NCBI GenBank assembly: GCA_013287085.1
Contig: JABDEM010000009.1
Coordinates: 1 to 49,020 of the forward strand
Reading direction: 5' to 3'
Source of the DNA: Gammaproteobacteria bacterium
GTDB lineage: Bacteria; Pseudomonadota; Gammaproteobacteria; DSM-16500
DNA length: 49,020 bases
Below the pieces are notes generated by a model. The model did no database searches, was not told the DNA's origin, and worked only from the letters and a program-made list of their open reading frames with translations. Made by a program: the position numbers and the translations under genes. Shown piece after piece: positions 36,582 to 47,400 of this stretch; position 1 is the stretch's first letter; each line of letters starts with the position of its first letter.

Positions 36582-38314
36582 AGATCTGCTCCGAAACTAA
36601 AATCTACGCTGACGCCTTCTTTGCCCGGAGGAATGTCTTTGGCTCTCGAAAAATAAACACTAATCGGTCCAATGATAGAGCGATAAATAACACCTACACC
36701 GTAACCCGCATGATACGGTCCACCAAAATTATTGGAAGCAGTTCCTGTATCATAAAAAACTGCGCCATTCCAATTACCATGAATTTCATGTTGATACTCA
36801 ACGCTTGCGACTTCCAAATATTTTCCTGGGCCAAAGAGAGTAGGTTTGTAACCACGAATAGTCCCATAACCACCTGCTACAAAGAGCAATGGTAAGGGGA
36901 GTTTCTGTACGTTATTAACAACGGTATAGCCCAACTGACCACTTAAGATAACGCGACCTTTGGGTGTAGGACTAAAAATATATTTACCTTTGGCAATGCC
37001 CTGCACAAAACTCGTGGTCGATAATAAATATTGTGATGTGCCTTGTAGAATTAAATTAATAGAGCTTCCATGTCGCGGATAAACCAAATCATCGACTTTA
37101 GTGTGTGACAATGAAAGCGTGGGATAAAGTAATGCGCGATGTGAATCAGTCGGAGCGGATAGTGTTTGATTGACATTATCCGTAGAATTTAAATAACTTA
37201 AAGTAATTCCACGATGCCAGTGCTTTAAATTTTTGGTGTAGCCTGCGGATAAGGTTTCTGAAAAACTCTGTCCATTGCTAGGCGTATATTTTTGAATGTT
37301 GGCGCCTAAAGTATATTGTTCGGTAAGAGGATCATTCCCGGGTATGTAATAAGTAGTGGCGATGCCTTTTAAAATAGAAGACGCTTTAATTTGAGTACTT
37401 ACATGATGTCCTCTATCGTTCACTCTGCGCCAATTAAAACCCGCGGTGAATCTCATCCCCGTTAATGTGCCGTATCCTACCCCAAGAGTATATTGTTTAG
37501 CTTTAGGAACCGTCACATCGACTTTAAGAGGAACATGATAATCCGACGCATTATTAAAATCGGGCGTAATAAACACTTCTTTAAAAAAATGACTGTTCGC
37601 TAAACTTTTCTGTAACTCTAATAATTTTGCACTCGAGTAGGGTTCATTGGGATCTAAATGAATAAACCGATGTAAAAAGGCTTGATTAAATGGCGTAGTA
37701 TTAAAAGTCACTGTGCCAAAATAATAACGCGGTCCTGTGTCTAAATAAATAATAATTTTGGCAGTATAATTTTTTAAATCAATTTGAATCTCTTTTTTAA
37801 CTAAAGTCGCTTTGATATAACCTTTGTTAATCGCAATTTGAAATAAATCATCTTTGGCTTGATTGTAGCGTTCAGATTGAAATACATCGCCTTGTTTGAG
37901 CGGAAATTTAGTCGCTAAATAATTTTGCAGGGCATGGTTATCTTTTCCAGGACCTAGGATTTTTACATCCAATAATCCAATGCGGATAGGCGGCCCTGGA
38001 TCCACTTGAAAGGATGTTGTCCAGGTAGACTCTGTTTGCGAGATATGAGATTGTATGTTCGACTTAAAATAGCCATAAGGCTGTAAGGCTTTGCGAATGG
38101 TTTCTGGTGCGTTAGCATAGAAATCTTGTATGGCTTCTTCAGTGATGTTTTTGCCGTAAGAGAGGGCTCCTGTGTTCAAGCGGTTAGAAACAGCGGTTTG
38201 TAGGGGCGCGTTTAAGCCTGACACATTAATTTTTAAAGTGTTTTTGCCCAAAGCAACGCTTGCGCTGCTAAGCCAAAACATGAGAAACATGATCAAGAAA
38301 CGCGAGTAAGGCAT
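36578..38314 (-). CDS. tamA: TamA outer-membrane assembly protein (Omp85 family)
   Basis: 578 residues from ATG 38314, matching E. coli TamA (577); the longer frame begins with TTG and no ribosome site. Signal peptide (FLMFWLSSASVALG), three POTRA-type domains in ~30-270 (LQPYGYFKSNIQ, GPPIRIGLLDVKILGPG), then a 16-strand Omp85 barrel with the VAGGYGTIRGYKP motif (the conserved RGY/F in loop L6) and GVGVIYRSIIGPISV, ending FSFGADL. Works with the adjoining TamB. Divergent from icd. Confidence 0.92.
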   Translation of the reverse strand: MPYSRFLIMFLMFWLSSASVALGKNTLKINVSGLNAPLQTAVSNRLNTGALSYGKNITEEAIQDFYANAPETIRKALQPYGYFKSNIQSHISQTESTWTTSFQVDPGPPIRIGLLDVKILGPGKDNHALQNYLATKFPLKQGDVFQSERYNQAKDDLFQIAINKGYIKATLVKKEIQIDLKNYTAKIIIYLDTGPRYYFGTVTFNTTPFNQAFLHRFIHLDPNEPYSSAKLLELQKSLANSHFFKEVFITPDFNNASDYHVPLKVDVTVPKAKQYTLGVGYGTLTGMRFTAGFNWRRVNDRGHHVSTQIKASSILKGIATTYYIPGNDPLTEQYTLGANIQKYTPSNGQSFSETLSAGYTKNLKHWHRGITLSYLNSTDNVNQTLSAPTDSHRALLYPTLSLSHTKVDDLVYPRHGSSINLILQGTSQYLLSTTSFVQGIAKGKYIFSPTPKGRVILSGQLGYTVVNNVQKLPLPLLFVAGGYGTIRGYKPTLFGPGKYLEVASVEYQHEIHGNWNGAVFYDTGTASNNFGGPYHAGYGVGVIYRSIIGPISVYFSRAKDIPPGKEGVSVDFSFGADL

Positions 38315-38386
38315 AGAAAAATATAATAATTTTATGATAGAAATGGACAACAAATATTAGCACAATTTAAGCTTAGGAGAAAGCCG

Positions 38387-39625
38387 ATGTATCAACATAT
38401 TAAAGTCCCAGCCAATGGCCAAAAAATTACCTCTAATGCTATTCCGGACCATCCTATTATTCCTTTTATTGAAGGCGACGGCACGGGTATTGATATTACG
38501 CCTGTCATGAAAAAAGTCGTGGATGCGGCGGTTAAAAAAGCCTATGGAGACAAGCGCTCTATCGTTTGGATGGAAGTTTACGCCGGTGAAAAAGCGACTA
38601 AATTATATGATAAAGATACTTGGCTCCCTAAAGAAACCCTAGACGCTTTGCGCGAGTTTAGCGTGGGTATTAAAGGGCCTCTGACAACGCCTGTGAGTGG
38701 TGGGATTCGATCCCTCAATGTCGCGTTACGCCAAGAATTAGATCTTTATGTTTGCTTGCGACCTGTGCGTTATTTTCGTGGCACTCCAAGTCCTGTAAAA
38801 GAACCTTGGCTTACTAATATGACTATTTTCCGTGAAAATTCTGAAGATATTTATGCAGGAATTGAATGGCAAGGGGGAAGCGCTGAAGCCAATAAAGTCA
38901 TACAATTTTTACAAAATGAGATGAAGGTAAAAAAAATTCGTTTCCCGGAAAATTGTGGGATAGGTATTAAACCCGTATCACTCGAAGGGACTTCTAGGTT
39001 AGTTAAAAAAGCCATTCAGTTTGCGATTGATCACAATAAAGATTCAGTCACCCTAGTTCATAAAGGTAATATTATGAAATTTACTGAGGGTGGGTTTAGA
39101 GATTGGGGGTATGCTGTTGCTAAGAATGAATTTGGTGCAACGCCTATTGATGGCGGTCCATGGCAGAAGTTCAAACATCCCAAAACCGGTAAAGACATTG
39201 TGATTAAAGATGTGATTGCCGATGCTTTTTTACAGCAAATTCTTTTAAGACCGGCAGATTATAGTGTGATCGCGACGTTAAATTTAAATGGCGACTATAT
39301 TTCTGATGCGCTGGCGGCTCAAGTCGGTGGCATAGGAATAGCCCCAGGAGCTAATATAAGCGATACAGTGGCTTTATTCGAGGCCACACATGGCACAGCT
39401 CCTAAGTATGCTGGTCAAAACAAGGTCAACCCGGGTTCGCTCATTCTTTCAGCAGAAATGATGCTGCAACACATGGGTTGGAAGGAAGCTGCAGACTTTA
39501 TTACCCAAGGTGTTGAGGGAGCAATTCTTTCAAAAACAGTCACTTACGACTTCGCTAGACTCATGGATGATGCAAAATTAGTCAGCTGTTCTGGATTTGG
39601 TGATGAGATAATCAAACATATGTGA
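38387..39625 (+). CDS. icd: NADP-dependent isocitrate dehydrogenase
   Basis: 412 residues (E. coli 416). The substrate-binding [13 protein letters not shown] contains S109, matching the serine that AceK phosphorylates in E. coli; [13 protein letters not shown], the [13 protein letters not shown] loop and [11 protein letters not shown] are all present. It oxidises isocitrate to 2-oxoglutarate in the TCA cycle. RBS TTAGGAG sits before the ATG. clpS and clpA follow in the order common in gammaproteobacteria. Confidence 0.97.
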   Translation: MYQHIKVPANGQKITSNAIPDHPIIPFIEGDGTGIDITPVMKKVVDAAVKKAYGDKRSIVWMEVYAGEKATKLYDKDTWLPKETLDALREFSVGIKGPLTTPVSGGIRSLNVALRQELDLYVCLRPVRYFRGTPSPVKEPWLTNMTIFRENSEDIYAGIEWQGGSAEANKVIQFLQNEMKVKKIRFPENCGIGIKPVSLEGTSRLVKKAIQFAIDHNKDSVTLVHKGNIMKFTEGGFRDWGYAVAKNEFGATPIDGGPWQKFKHPKTGKDIVIKDVIADAFLQQILLRPADYSVIATLNLNGDYISDALAAQVGGIGIAPGANISDTVALFEATHGTAPKYAGQNKVNPGSLILSAEMMLQHMGWKEAADFITQGVEGAILSKTVTYDFARLMDDAKLVSCSGFGDEIIKHM

Positions 39626-39773
39626 TTTTAGGCTATAATTTATGCAGAAAGTGGACTTTTGTAGAAGGGCAACATTAAGTATAGTCGGTTTTTCAGCTTT
39701 TTGAGGGATAAAACTAAATTTTTTTTCAACTAACGACAAAACCACGTTTATAGCCTATAAGTAGGGTAAAGAG

Positions 39774-40097
39774 ATGAAAACAGACGAATTAACGAGAACA
39801 GAAAGGGAATTAGGGGTTAAAATAGAGGAAGAGGTTAAGTTAAAAGAACCTGAACTTTATAAAGTGATCATGCATAACGACGATTTTACACCGATGGAGT
39901 TTGTGGTTGCAGTGTTAGAGTTATTTTTCTATATGGACAGAGCGAAAGCAGTGAGTGTGATGTACGAAGTACATACTAAAGGCAAAGCGGAATGTGGAGT
40001 GTTTACAAAAGATGTTGCAGAAACAAAGATGGAGCAAGTAGTGAATTACGCAAGGAGGCATGAACATCCTCTGTTATGTAGCATAGAGGTGATCTAA
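39774..40097 (+). CDS. clpS: ClpS, ClpAP adaptor for N-degron substrates
   Basis: 107 residues. The N-degron binding core [17 protein letters not shown] and the helix [20 protein letters not shown] are intact, with H and D in the expected places for recognising Leu/Phe/Tyr/Trp N-termini. The flexible N-terminal extension that regulates ClpA is present. A TATAAT hexamer at 39634-39639 could be its own -10 element. It lies 21 bp before clpA. Confidence 0.96.
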   Translation: MKTDELTRTERELGVKIEEEVKLKEPELYKVIMHNDDFTPMEFVVAVLELFFYMDRAKAVSVMYEVHTKGKAECGVFTKDVAETKMEQVVNYARRHEHPLLCSIEVI

Positions 40098-40118
40098 AGG
40101 TAAAAGTGGAGGTGTGCC

Positions 40119-42401
40119 ATGTTAGACAAGGAACTGGAATACACTTTAAACGTAGCCTTCAAAGATGCAAGAGCGAAGCGTCACGAATTTGTGACGGTTG
40201 AGCACTTGTTATTGGCACTTTTAGATAATTCTACAGCTTCCGATGTTTTAAAAGCGTGCGGTGCTAATATTACAAGACTGCATGATAACTTAATTGAATT
40301 TGTCGACAGAACCACGCCAGTTATTCCAACCCATGTCCATGATAGAGATACACAACCCACATTAGGTTTCCAACGAGTTTTACAACGCGCCGTATTTCAT
40401 GTTCAATCCTCAGGTCGAACAGAAGTGACTGGCGCCAATGTATTAGCAGCTATTTTTAGCGAACAAGAAAGTCAAAGCGTGTACTTAATAAGACAAGAAA
40501 ACGTGACACGTTTAGACGTCATTAATTATATAGCCCACGGAACAACCAAACCTAAATCGATCGCTAGGGACAACGATCAGCAGTTTGGTAACCACTATAT
40601 GGATGAAAATAGTGAAGGGCAACAAGACGAGAGCGGTGCAAGTCCTTTAGAGTTATATACAACCAACCTTAATGCTCGTGCCAAACTGGGTTTAATCGAC
40701 CCTTTGATTGGGCGTGAAGAAGAAATCGAACGCTCCATTCAAATCTTATGCCGACGACGTAAAAATAATCCTTTATTAGTGGGCGAGGCAGGCGTAGGTA
40801 AAACTGCGATTGCCGAAGGTTTGGCACGTCTCATTATTGAGAAAAAAATTCCAAGTGTTTTAGAGGAATCCGTTATTTTCTCACTCGATTTAGGAAGCTT
40901 ATTAGCAGGTACTAAATATCGTGGTGACTTTGAAAAACGTTTAAAGAGTGTATTGCATCAATTAAAAGATCAAAAAGGTGCGATACTCTTTATTGATGAA
41001 ATTCATACGATTATTGGTGCGGGTGCAGCATCCGGTGGTTTAATGGACGTGTCCAATTTAATTAAACCTCTCTTAGCATCCGGTGAATTGACTTGTATGG
41101 GTTCAACTACCTATAAAGAATACCGAGGCGTCTTTGAAAAAGATCATGCTTTGGCAAGACGTTTCCAAAAGATTGATGTTAAAGAATCTAGTATTGAACA
41201 AACTATAGAAATATTAAAAGGCTTACGCAGTCGTTTCGAAGCGCATCATGGGGTGAAATACAGTGATGATGCATTAGAATCCGCTGCTAAATTATCCGCA
41301 AGATATATTACCGATAGAAGACTCCCTGATAAAGCCATTGATTTAGTCGATGAAGTTGCAGCTTATCAATATTTATTGCCTGAAGATAAACGTAAAAAAG
41401 TGATTGAAACACAAGATATCGAAAGAGTGGTTGCAAAAATTGCGCGAATCCCTGAGCGCAATGTTTCAACTTCTGATCGTGAATCTCTGAAAAATATGGT
41501 GAGAGATTTGAGGATGTTAATTTTCGGTCAAGAAGAAGCGATAGAAACGTTAGGTTCTGCGGTAAGATTAGCGCGATCTGGTTTACGTGATGCAAATAAA
41601 CCCATTGGTTCTTTCCTCTTTAGCGGTCCAACCGGTGTTGGTAAAACTGAAGTTTGTAAACAATTAGCAAAATCTCTAGGAGTCGAATTATTAAGATTCG
41701 ATATGTCTGAATACATGGAACGACATACGGTTTCTAGATTGATAGGCGCGCCCCCGGGATATGTAGGTTATGATGAAGGTGGATTATTAACTGAAGCAGT
41801 GAATAAAAACCCACACTCTGTATTATTATTAGATGAAATTGAAAAAGCGCATCCGGATGTTTATAACCTATTATTACAAATCATGGATCACGGTACACTA
41901 ACCGATACCAACGGTAGAAAAACAGATTTTCGTCACGCCATCTTAATTATGACATCAAATGCTGGTGCTGATATGTTAGATAAAAATAGCATTGGATTTA
42001 CTGAACAAAGTAATGCAACGGATGCGATGGTTGCAGTCAATAAAATCTTTACCCCAGAGTTTAGAAATCGTTTAGATGCCATCATTCAATTCAAAGCATT
42101 AGATAGCAAGACTATCCTCCATGTTGTCAATAAATTCTTAATGGAGTTAGAAGTCCAATTAGAAGCTAAAAATGTTGGCTTTGAAGTCGATGATGATGCA
42201 AGAGCATGGCTTGCTAAAAATGGCTACGATAGCAAGATGGGCGCAAGACCGATGGCTCGTCTCATTCAAGAACAAATCAAACGTCCTTTAGCTGAAGAAT
42301 TATTATTCGGCAAATTAAACAAAGGCGGCCAAGTCTCCATCACGGTTGAAAAAGGCAAATTAAAATTTGTCATCAACGAAGAAGTGAAGGCGGATCATTA
42401 A
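40119..42401 (+). CDS. clpA: ClpA, ATPase subunit of ClpAP protease
   Basis: 760 residues, standard. N-domain repeats at 1-145, AAA+ module D1 with Walker A GEAGVGKT (222-229) and ILFIDEIHTIIGAG, D2 with GPTGVGKT (503-510) and the substrate loop GAPPGYVGYDEGG, and a ClpP-contact loop in the D2 region. It unfolds proteins, including ClpS-delivered ones, for ClpP. Its TAA overlaps the stop of the convergent unknown gene by 4 bp. Confidence 0.97.
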   Translation: MLDKELEYTLNVAFKDARAKRHEFVTVEHLLLALLDNSTASDVLKACGANITRLHDNLIEFVDRTTPVIPTHVHDRDTQPTLGFQRVLQRAVFHVQSSGRTEVTGANVLAAIFSEQESQSVYLIRQENVTRLDVINYIAHGTTKPKSIARDNDQQFGNHYMDENSEGQQDESGASPLELYTTNLNARAKLGLIDPLIGREEEIERSIQILCRRRKNNPLLVGEAGVGKTAIAEGLARLIIEKKIPSVLEESVIFSLDLGSLLAGTKYRGDFEKRLKSVLHQLKDQKGAILFIDEIHTIIGAGAASGGLMDVSNLIKPLLASGELTCMGSTTYKEYRGVFEKDHALARRFQKIDVKESSIEQTIEILKGLRSRFEAHHGVKYSDDALESAAKLSARYITDRRLPDKAIDLVDEVAAYQYLLPEDKRKKVIETQDIERVVAKIARIPERNVSTSDRESLKNMVRDLRMLIFGQEEAIETLGSAVRLARSGLRDANKPIGSFLFSGPTGVGKTEVCKQLAKSLGVELLRFDMSEYMERHTVSRLIGAPPGYVGYDEGGLLTEAVNKNPHSVLLLDEIEKAHPDVYNLLLQIMDHGTLTDTNGRKTDFRHAILIMTSNAGADMLDKNSIGFTEQSNATDAMVAVNKIFTPEFRNRLDAIIQFKALDSKTILHVVNKFLMELEVQLEAKNVGFEVDDDARAWLAKNGYDSKMGARPMARLIQEQIKRPLAEELLFGKLNKGGQVSITVEKGKLKFVINEEVKADH

Positions 42402-44239
42402 ATCATACCGTGCCTCGGCTGGCAATTTCGAGCAGCAGGGATATTTCTAAAAGGCACGCTGAGATTGATTCCTGCCTGACGTAATTCACTACTGAGTGAG
42501 GTGTTATCTAGGATATCTGCAACGGCTCTTCTGATTTTTTCAAATTGCGAAAAAACTATTTTTTTGTTTCGGGTATCAAGCTTTGAGAGCACCACTTGTA
42601 CAGATTCTAAATTTTTTCTCTTCGGTATCGTTAGATCTTTATAATTTAAACATAAGGTTATATATCGGATTAAATTATTTTTTTCGCCCAAATCGGTGTC
42701 TGCTTTGGCATCAGGGGTGGATGGAATCGCAAACAACCTGGCGGGAGTTGTGGCAGAAGGGGTGGGTACTTTTTGAAAATTTTGTTCCCCATCTAACTTC
42801 CAATAGAGTTGCCTATTTAATTTGCGTAGTTGTCGTACTCTCTGAGCGGTATATGAATCATCTTGGTTAGAATAAGCTCGCAACAGATGAAAACAATAAT
42901 CAAAAGTGTTTTCGTTATTTGGGTTTGATCTTACCAATTTAAAAACTGTTTCAATGCTAGTATAAATTTCATGAGCAAACGTCCAATGTGTTTTTGTTTT
43001 CGGTTGCCGTTTGAAAGCCTCGCAAAAATATATTCTGGCTTGTTGTAAATGATTGGTTTTAAAATGCCGCAGCATTAAAGCACTTTTTAAATAGAGATAT
43101 CCTAATTGTGCAGCAGCATAAAAATCTCCTAATGCATAGGTTGCCTCACAGTACTGAATTTTTTTTGCTTTAATCAAAGGATCAGTCGGTTCAAAACCCA
43201 GACAAGAATTATTAAAATTTTTAGCATCTGCCATATATCTTAATCCAACGATAGAACCTAATTTAGCTGCTTTTGCTTGTATTGTATGGCGTTCATCGGG
43301 AGATAAGTTATTATGACGCCATATTATAATGTAGTCGAGAGTATCCAGGTCATCAGTAGTTTGTGCTAAGTCGAATAATTCATTCCCATAATAGGTTAAG
43401 TCACTAAGTTCATTTTGGTTTTTATGTTCGCGTGGTTTATAAGCTCTCTTAAACTGATAAAGTAAAGGATCGGGGACAAACGAATAATGGGAATAACAGG
43501 GGTGCATATTGACCGCATAACTTAAAATTATCTCAGTCAATGCAGCAGGCATTGGGGTCGAGTCCATTGTTGCTTCTCGTTCTTGCCGCATTTGTTTTGC
43601 TATAATATTATAAACACGTTGTGCATTTTCTAAAGATAATAGAGAGGCAATTTCTTCCCAATTTTCTTTTATTACGAGCTTAATAAATTCAGGATGATGG
43701 GAAATTTCATTAAACTTTTGTCTATTCTTTAATGCTAAAGCTGTATTGAAAATAATGACAAGTGCTTGAGGATCCGTATCATTCACGCACTCAAGTGTCT
43801 CTCTGAAAAAAGAAATGGATATATGATACTTAGAGTGGTGATGTTTTATGGGTTTAGCAAGATATATTCGAAAATAGTATGCAGCTTTTGCTTTATCTTT
43901 ATTCTCTTCAGAGATGTAGTGCTGGCCCAAGCAAAAATAGGTTAGAGGATGTGCCAAATCCTGTTCAACCAGAAATTCTAATCTTGTCGCTAACATATCC
44001 TTATTTTTAAACTTACAGTACTGGCTAATTGCAAATATATTCAGTGCTTCAATATTTCCCCTGTAAGCAGCTTGTTTCGCTTTTATAATTGCTTGTGAAA
44101 AATCTCCCCTGTGATAAAGCTCCCACGCTTGTTGGGTTAAGGCTTCTATCTCAGATTTTTCAGCATCTGTTAGCGGCTTTTTAGCTGCTTCTAAACAAGC
44201 TGCATAAACCGGATGATCTTGTGGGCGTGCTGTATTCAT
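42398..44239 (-). CDS. TPR/Sel1-like accessory protein; PmrA-box promoter
   Basis: 613 residues, soluble, helical throughout. Degenerate TPR/Sel1-type units can be seen (AWELYHRGDFSQAIIKAKQA, YRGNIEALNIFAISQY, FCLGQHYISEENKDKAKAAY, LGDFYAAAQLGYLYLKSALM). Near residue 230 is STPMPAALTEIILSYAVN, which recalls the LPxDVLxIIDxYLA ends of the 18481/19348 pair and, loosely, an F-box helix. No catalytic motif. A box identical to those of two other unknown genes lies 51 bp upstream. I infer a protein-binding secreted effector. The ATG 44239 sits in weak RBS context (GCAATTCT); the distance to the promoter supports it. Confidence 0.72.
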   Translation of the reverse strand: MNTARPQDHPVYAACLEAAKKPLTDAEKSEIEALTQQAWELYHRGDFSQAIIKAKQAAYRGNIEALNIFAISQYCKFKNKDMLATRLEFLVEQDLAHPLTYFCLGQHYISEENKDKAKAAYYFRIYLAKPIKHHHSKYHISISFFRETLECVNDTDPQALVIIFNTALALKNRQKFNEISHHPEFIKLVIKENWEEIASLLSLENAQRVYNIIAKQMRQEREATMDSTPMPAALTEIILSYAVNMHPCYSHYSFVPDPLLYQFKRAYKPREHKNQNELSDLTYYGNELFDLAQTTDDLDTLDYIIIWRHNNLSPDERHTIQAKAAKLGSIVGLRYMADAKNFNNSCLGFEPTDPLIKAKKIQYCEATYALGDFYAAAQLGYLYLKSALMLRHFKTNHLQQARIYFCEAFKRQPKTKTHWTFAHEIYTSIETVFKLVRSNPNNENTFDYCFHLLRAYSNQDDSYTAQRVRQLRKLNRQLYWKLDGEQNFQKVPTPSATTPARLFAIPSTPDAKADTDLGEKNNLIRYITLCLNYKDLTIPKRKNLESVQVVLSKLDTRNKKIVFSQFEKIRRAVADILDNTSLSSELRQAGINLSVPFRNIPAARNCQPRHGMI

Positions 44240-44274
44240 AGAATTGCTCGTCGTATGCGTATGATTAGTTAAAA

Positions 44275-44307
44275 ATTATAGCATTCGAAGCTTAAGGAAA
44301 TATTAAG
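44275..44307 (-). promoter_or_regulatory. PmrA-box-like promoter of the gene at 44239
   Basis: Minus strand: CTTAATATTTCCTTAAG (44307-44291), 10 bp, TATAAT (consensus -10, 44280-44275). The start codon is 51 bp beyond the box. This is the clearest -10 of the four matching promoters. Confidence 0.82.
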
Positions 44308-44478
44308 AGAGGGAAGAAAAAATAATACAGTAGAATCAATTACTCGCCAGGCCTGGCACCGTATTTTCCTCGTTAATAGTTATGGTGTGCTTATTCTATA
44401 CAATTGTGTATAAATATTCTACAAAAACTCCTAAACGTGCTATTATCGCAAAAATAATTATTAAAAACGAGAGAGTGT
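44308..44478. other. Divergent intergenic region before the ankyrin gene
   Basis: Contains a perfect 12-bp palindrome GCCAGGCCTGGC (44346-44357), an inverted repeat TATAC-AATTGT-GTATA (44397-44412) and a TATTAT hexamer some 30 bp before the ankyrin start. No CTTAA-type box faces the ankyrin gene. Confidence 0.5.
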
Positions 44479-47400
44479 ATGCATCCTAGGTTATTGAAAG
44501 AAATAGAAAAACCTCAGCGTTTATCAGTTCCGATTATAGGAAATAGAAGACAGCTCACCGAATTTTTTTCGTGTCTATATAGTGTTGCTTCTGCTACTGG
44601 CTGTGATTTTGAATTAGGGGTGAAAAGCTTCTATAGCAATGCTCCCGATTTAACCCGTGAGTTTAAGTTAGAGGGTGTGAGAGCACTCGTTGACTTAATT
44701 TTTTCTGAGAAACCAGGCCTTACCGATAATTTGCATAGGGTATTTGAGCTACAAGTTGTTGCCACGCAAAGATTTATTGACGTGTTAAAGCAGGATCCTA
44801 TTTATATTAGAACAAAAACCATTACTCCTCAAAAAGCAATGACAGCAACTGTGAATGGAGTAAAGCTAGCGCATATTGCAGCATGGGGTGGGCATGTAGA
44901 TGAGTTGAAGCAATTAGCAGAATTTAAAAAACTGGATGGTACGCGCTTAGTTGATTTCAATGAAACAAATAATGACGGAAATACCATCGCGCATTATGCG
45001 ATGTTTAGAGAACAGTTATCATCAATGCAATTTTTGGCTTCTCTATCTGATGCAGATGGAAGTCCTGCTGTTGATTTTAATAAACAAAATAAATCCGGTG
45101 AATCCTCGTTTTTTTACGTTTCACGCAAACCTACCCAAAAATTTATACAATTCTTTTTCTCATTAAAATTACCTAATGGGGATTTTCGCATTGATTTTAA
45201 CCGAGCTAATTTATCGGGCGTTAATTTTTTTGCTATGATTGTGAACGCTAACAACTTAAAAATTCTTAAACTTATTCTTAGTTTAAAAAAGCCATCCGGT
45301 GAATTACTGATTAATATTCATCAAACGCTCGCTAACGGATGGAATGCTGTTCATCTTGCTGCTAAGAATAACTCTATCGAAACACTTAAAGAACTCGCAA
45401 CGTTACGATCTTTGGATGATGAATATTTAATGAATTTTGATCTTCAAGATCAGATGGGTGGTACCCCTATTATGAGCGCACTTGAAAATCATGCACTGGA
45501 ATCATTTGATTTTCTGTGGGATCTACGTACAAAAGATAACAAACCATTACTAGATTTATCAAAACGAAGACAAGATGGAATGACGCTTGCACATATCGCT
45601 GCTAGACAAGGCAAAGTAGATATTATAAAAAAATTAAGAGATAGAGGGATTGATATTTATGTAGGAACACCGACTACGCCATTTGATGTTGCCCAATCAG
45701 CAGGCCAAATGAAAGTGATTGAATACTATGAAAAGCTTCAACAAGATGCAAAAATCCGGCCCCAAACCCGAGCGTCTCAGCCGTTGCCACCTCAATTAAT
45801 CCAGGCTCTCCCAACTTTACCTGATCATGACAGAATTATAGCGGTCGCTGAAGCTCTGGGGCACACCGGTTTAGAGAAGGGAGTCTGTGAGGCATTTAGA
45901 GAATTAGCTTGTAGAGCTTTATACGTCGAAGACTATGAAAATTTTATTAACCGGCTTTATTTTATAAATACCTATCATGCTTCTATCCCAAGATTGGTTG
46001 AGGAAAAAGATGAAAAGATTCATGAGTTAGGAATAGTAGATTTTTATGATTTGATTGCAAAATTGCAAAAAGGAGTTAAACACAATGCATCCGGCAGGCT
46101 AGTTACTGTTGAATCTTTTATATATGAAAAAGCAGGAGGATTAGCGACTCACTTGTCCATGCCAGTTATAGGAAATAGAAAACAGCTACTAAAATTTTTT
46201 ACTGTAGTAGATAAAATTGCCCGATCTTCGCAATGTACTTTCGATCTGCGCTTTGATAACGAGGAACATGCTATTGGTTTATTCTTTAGTCCTGGAACAG
46301 GTTGGGTTTTTATTGACGTGGCTCAAGAAGAGCTCCTCATTCAGCGGGATTTTGATGTTAAATTTATTGTAGATAAAATATTTAAAGCGTTTGAGGGTAT
46401 CTCTTTAAAGTATGATCCCTACAGACTCTTGGGAATGCAAGTAAGAGCTCTTAACGGCAATCAACAAGATGTTAAAAGAAAATTTATAGACCTGTTACAG
46501 GAAAATCTTATCTTTGCTCGAATGAAAGAAGTTACCCCTAAAAAAGCAGTGATAAAAACACTCGCTGGACAGTCTTTGGCGCATGTTGCAGCGCGTCTTG
46601 GCTGCACCGAAGTGATACAACAATTGGCGATATTTACCAAAAAGAATGGTGATCCCTTAGTCGATTTTAATGAACAAGACGCCAAAGGTAGAACAGTAGT
46701 ATGGGAATGTCTATACAGTAATTTCTTTAATTTATCTACCCTAAAATTTTTATTATCTCTAAGAAGTCAGGCGGGTAATTTTTTAGTTTATTTCAAACCT
46801 GATATTCGCGGTTTATTACCTGTTTGCTTGGCTGCTGCTAATGATAATGTCGGGCTAATAAAACACTTACTCTCTTATAAAATGCCTAATGGAGAGTTTC
46901 GTTTTGATATAATGCAGACTGACTTTATGGGCCGCAATCTGTTTCTGTTAAGTGTTAGATATCATTATATTGCAGTTCTTAAGTATATTCTGACCTTGAA
47001 AAAACCGTCGGGCGAGCTTCTTTTCAATGTTAATTGCACACTAGAGGATGGAGTAAATGCAGCTTACCTAGCCGCTCAACGAAATGATGTGGAAATTCTT
47101 AAAGAACTGGCCGCTTTACGAAAGCCCGATGGAAGTTATTTAGTTGATTTTAATCTTCAAGATAATGATGGCAGGACCCCTATTATGGGTGCGGTAGAAA
47201 GTGGTTCTATTGATGCATTTTATTTTCTTTTTAACCTTCGTGCCAATGAAAATAAACACTTGGTTGATTTAGCAAAACGAAGAAAAGATGGAATGACGCT
47301 TGCGCATATCGCTGCCAAAAGGGGATTTCTAGAAATTTTAAAAGAATTAAGGGAAAGAGGGGTAGATATTTATCTAGGTACACCTCGTACGCCATGGGAT

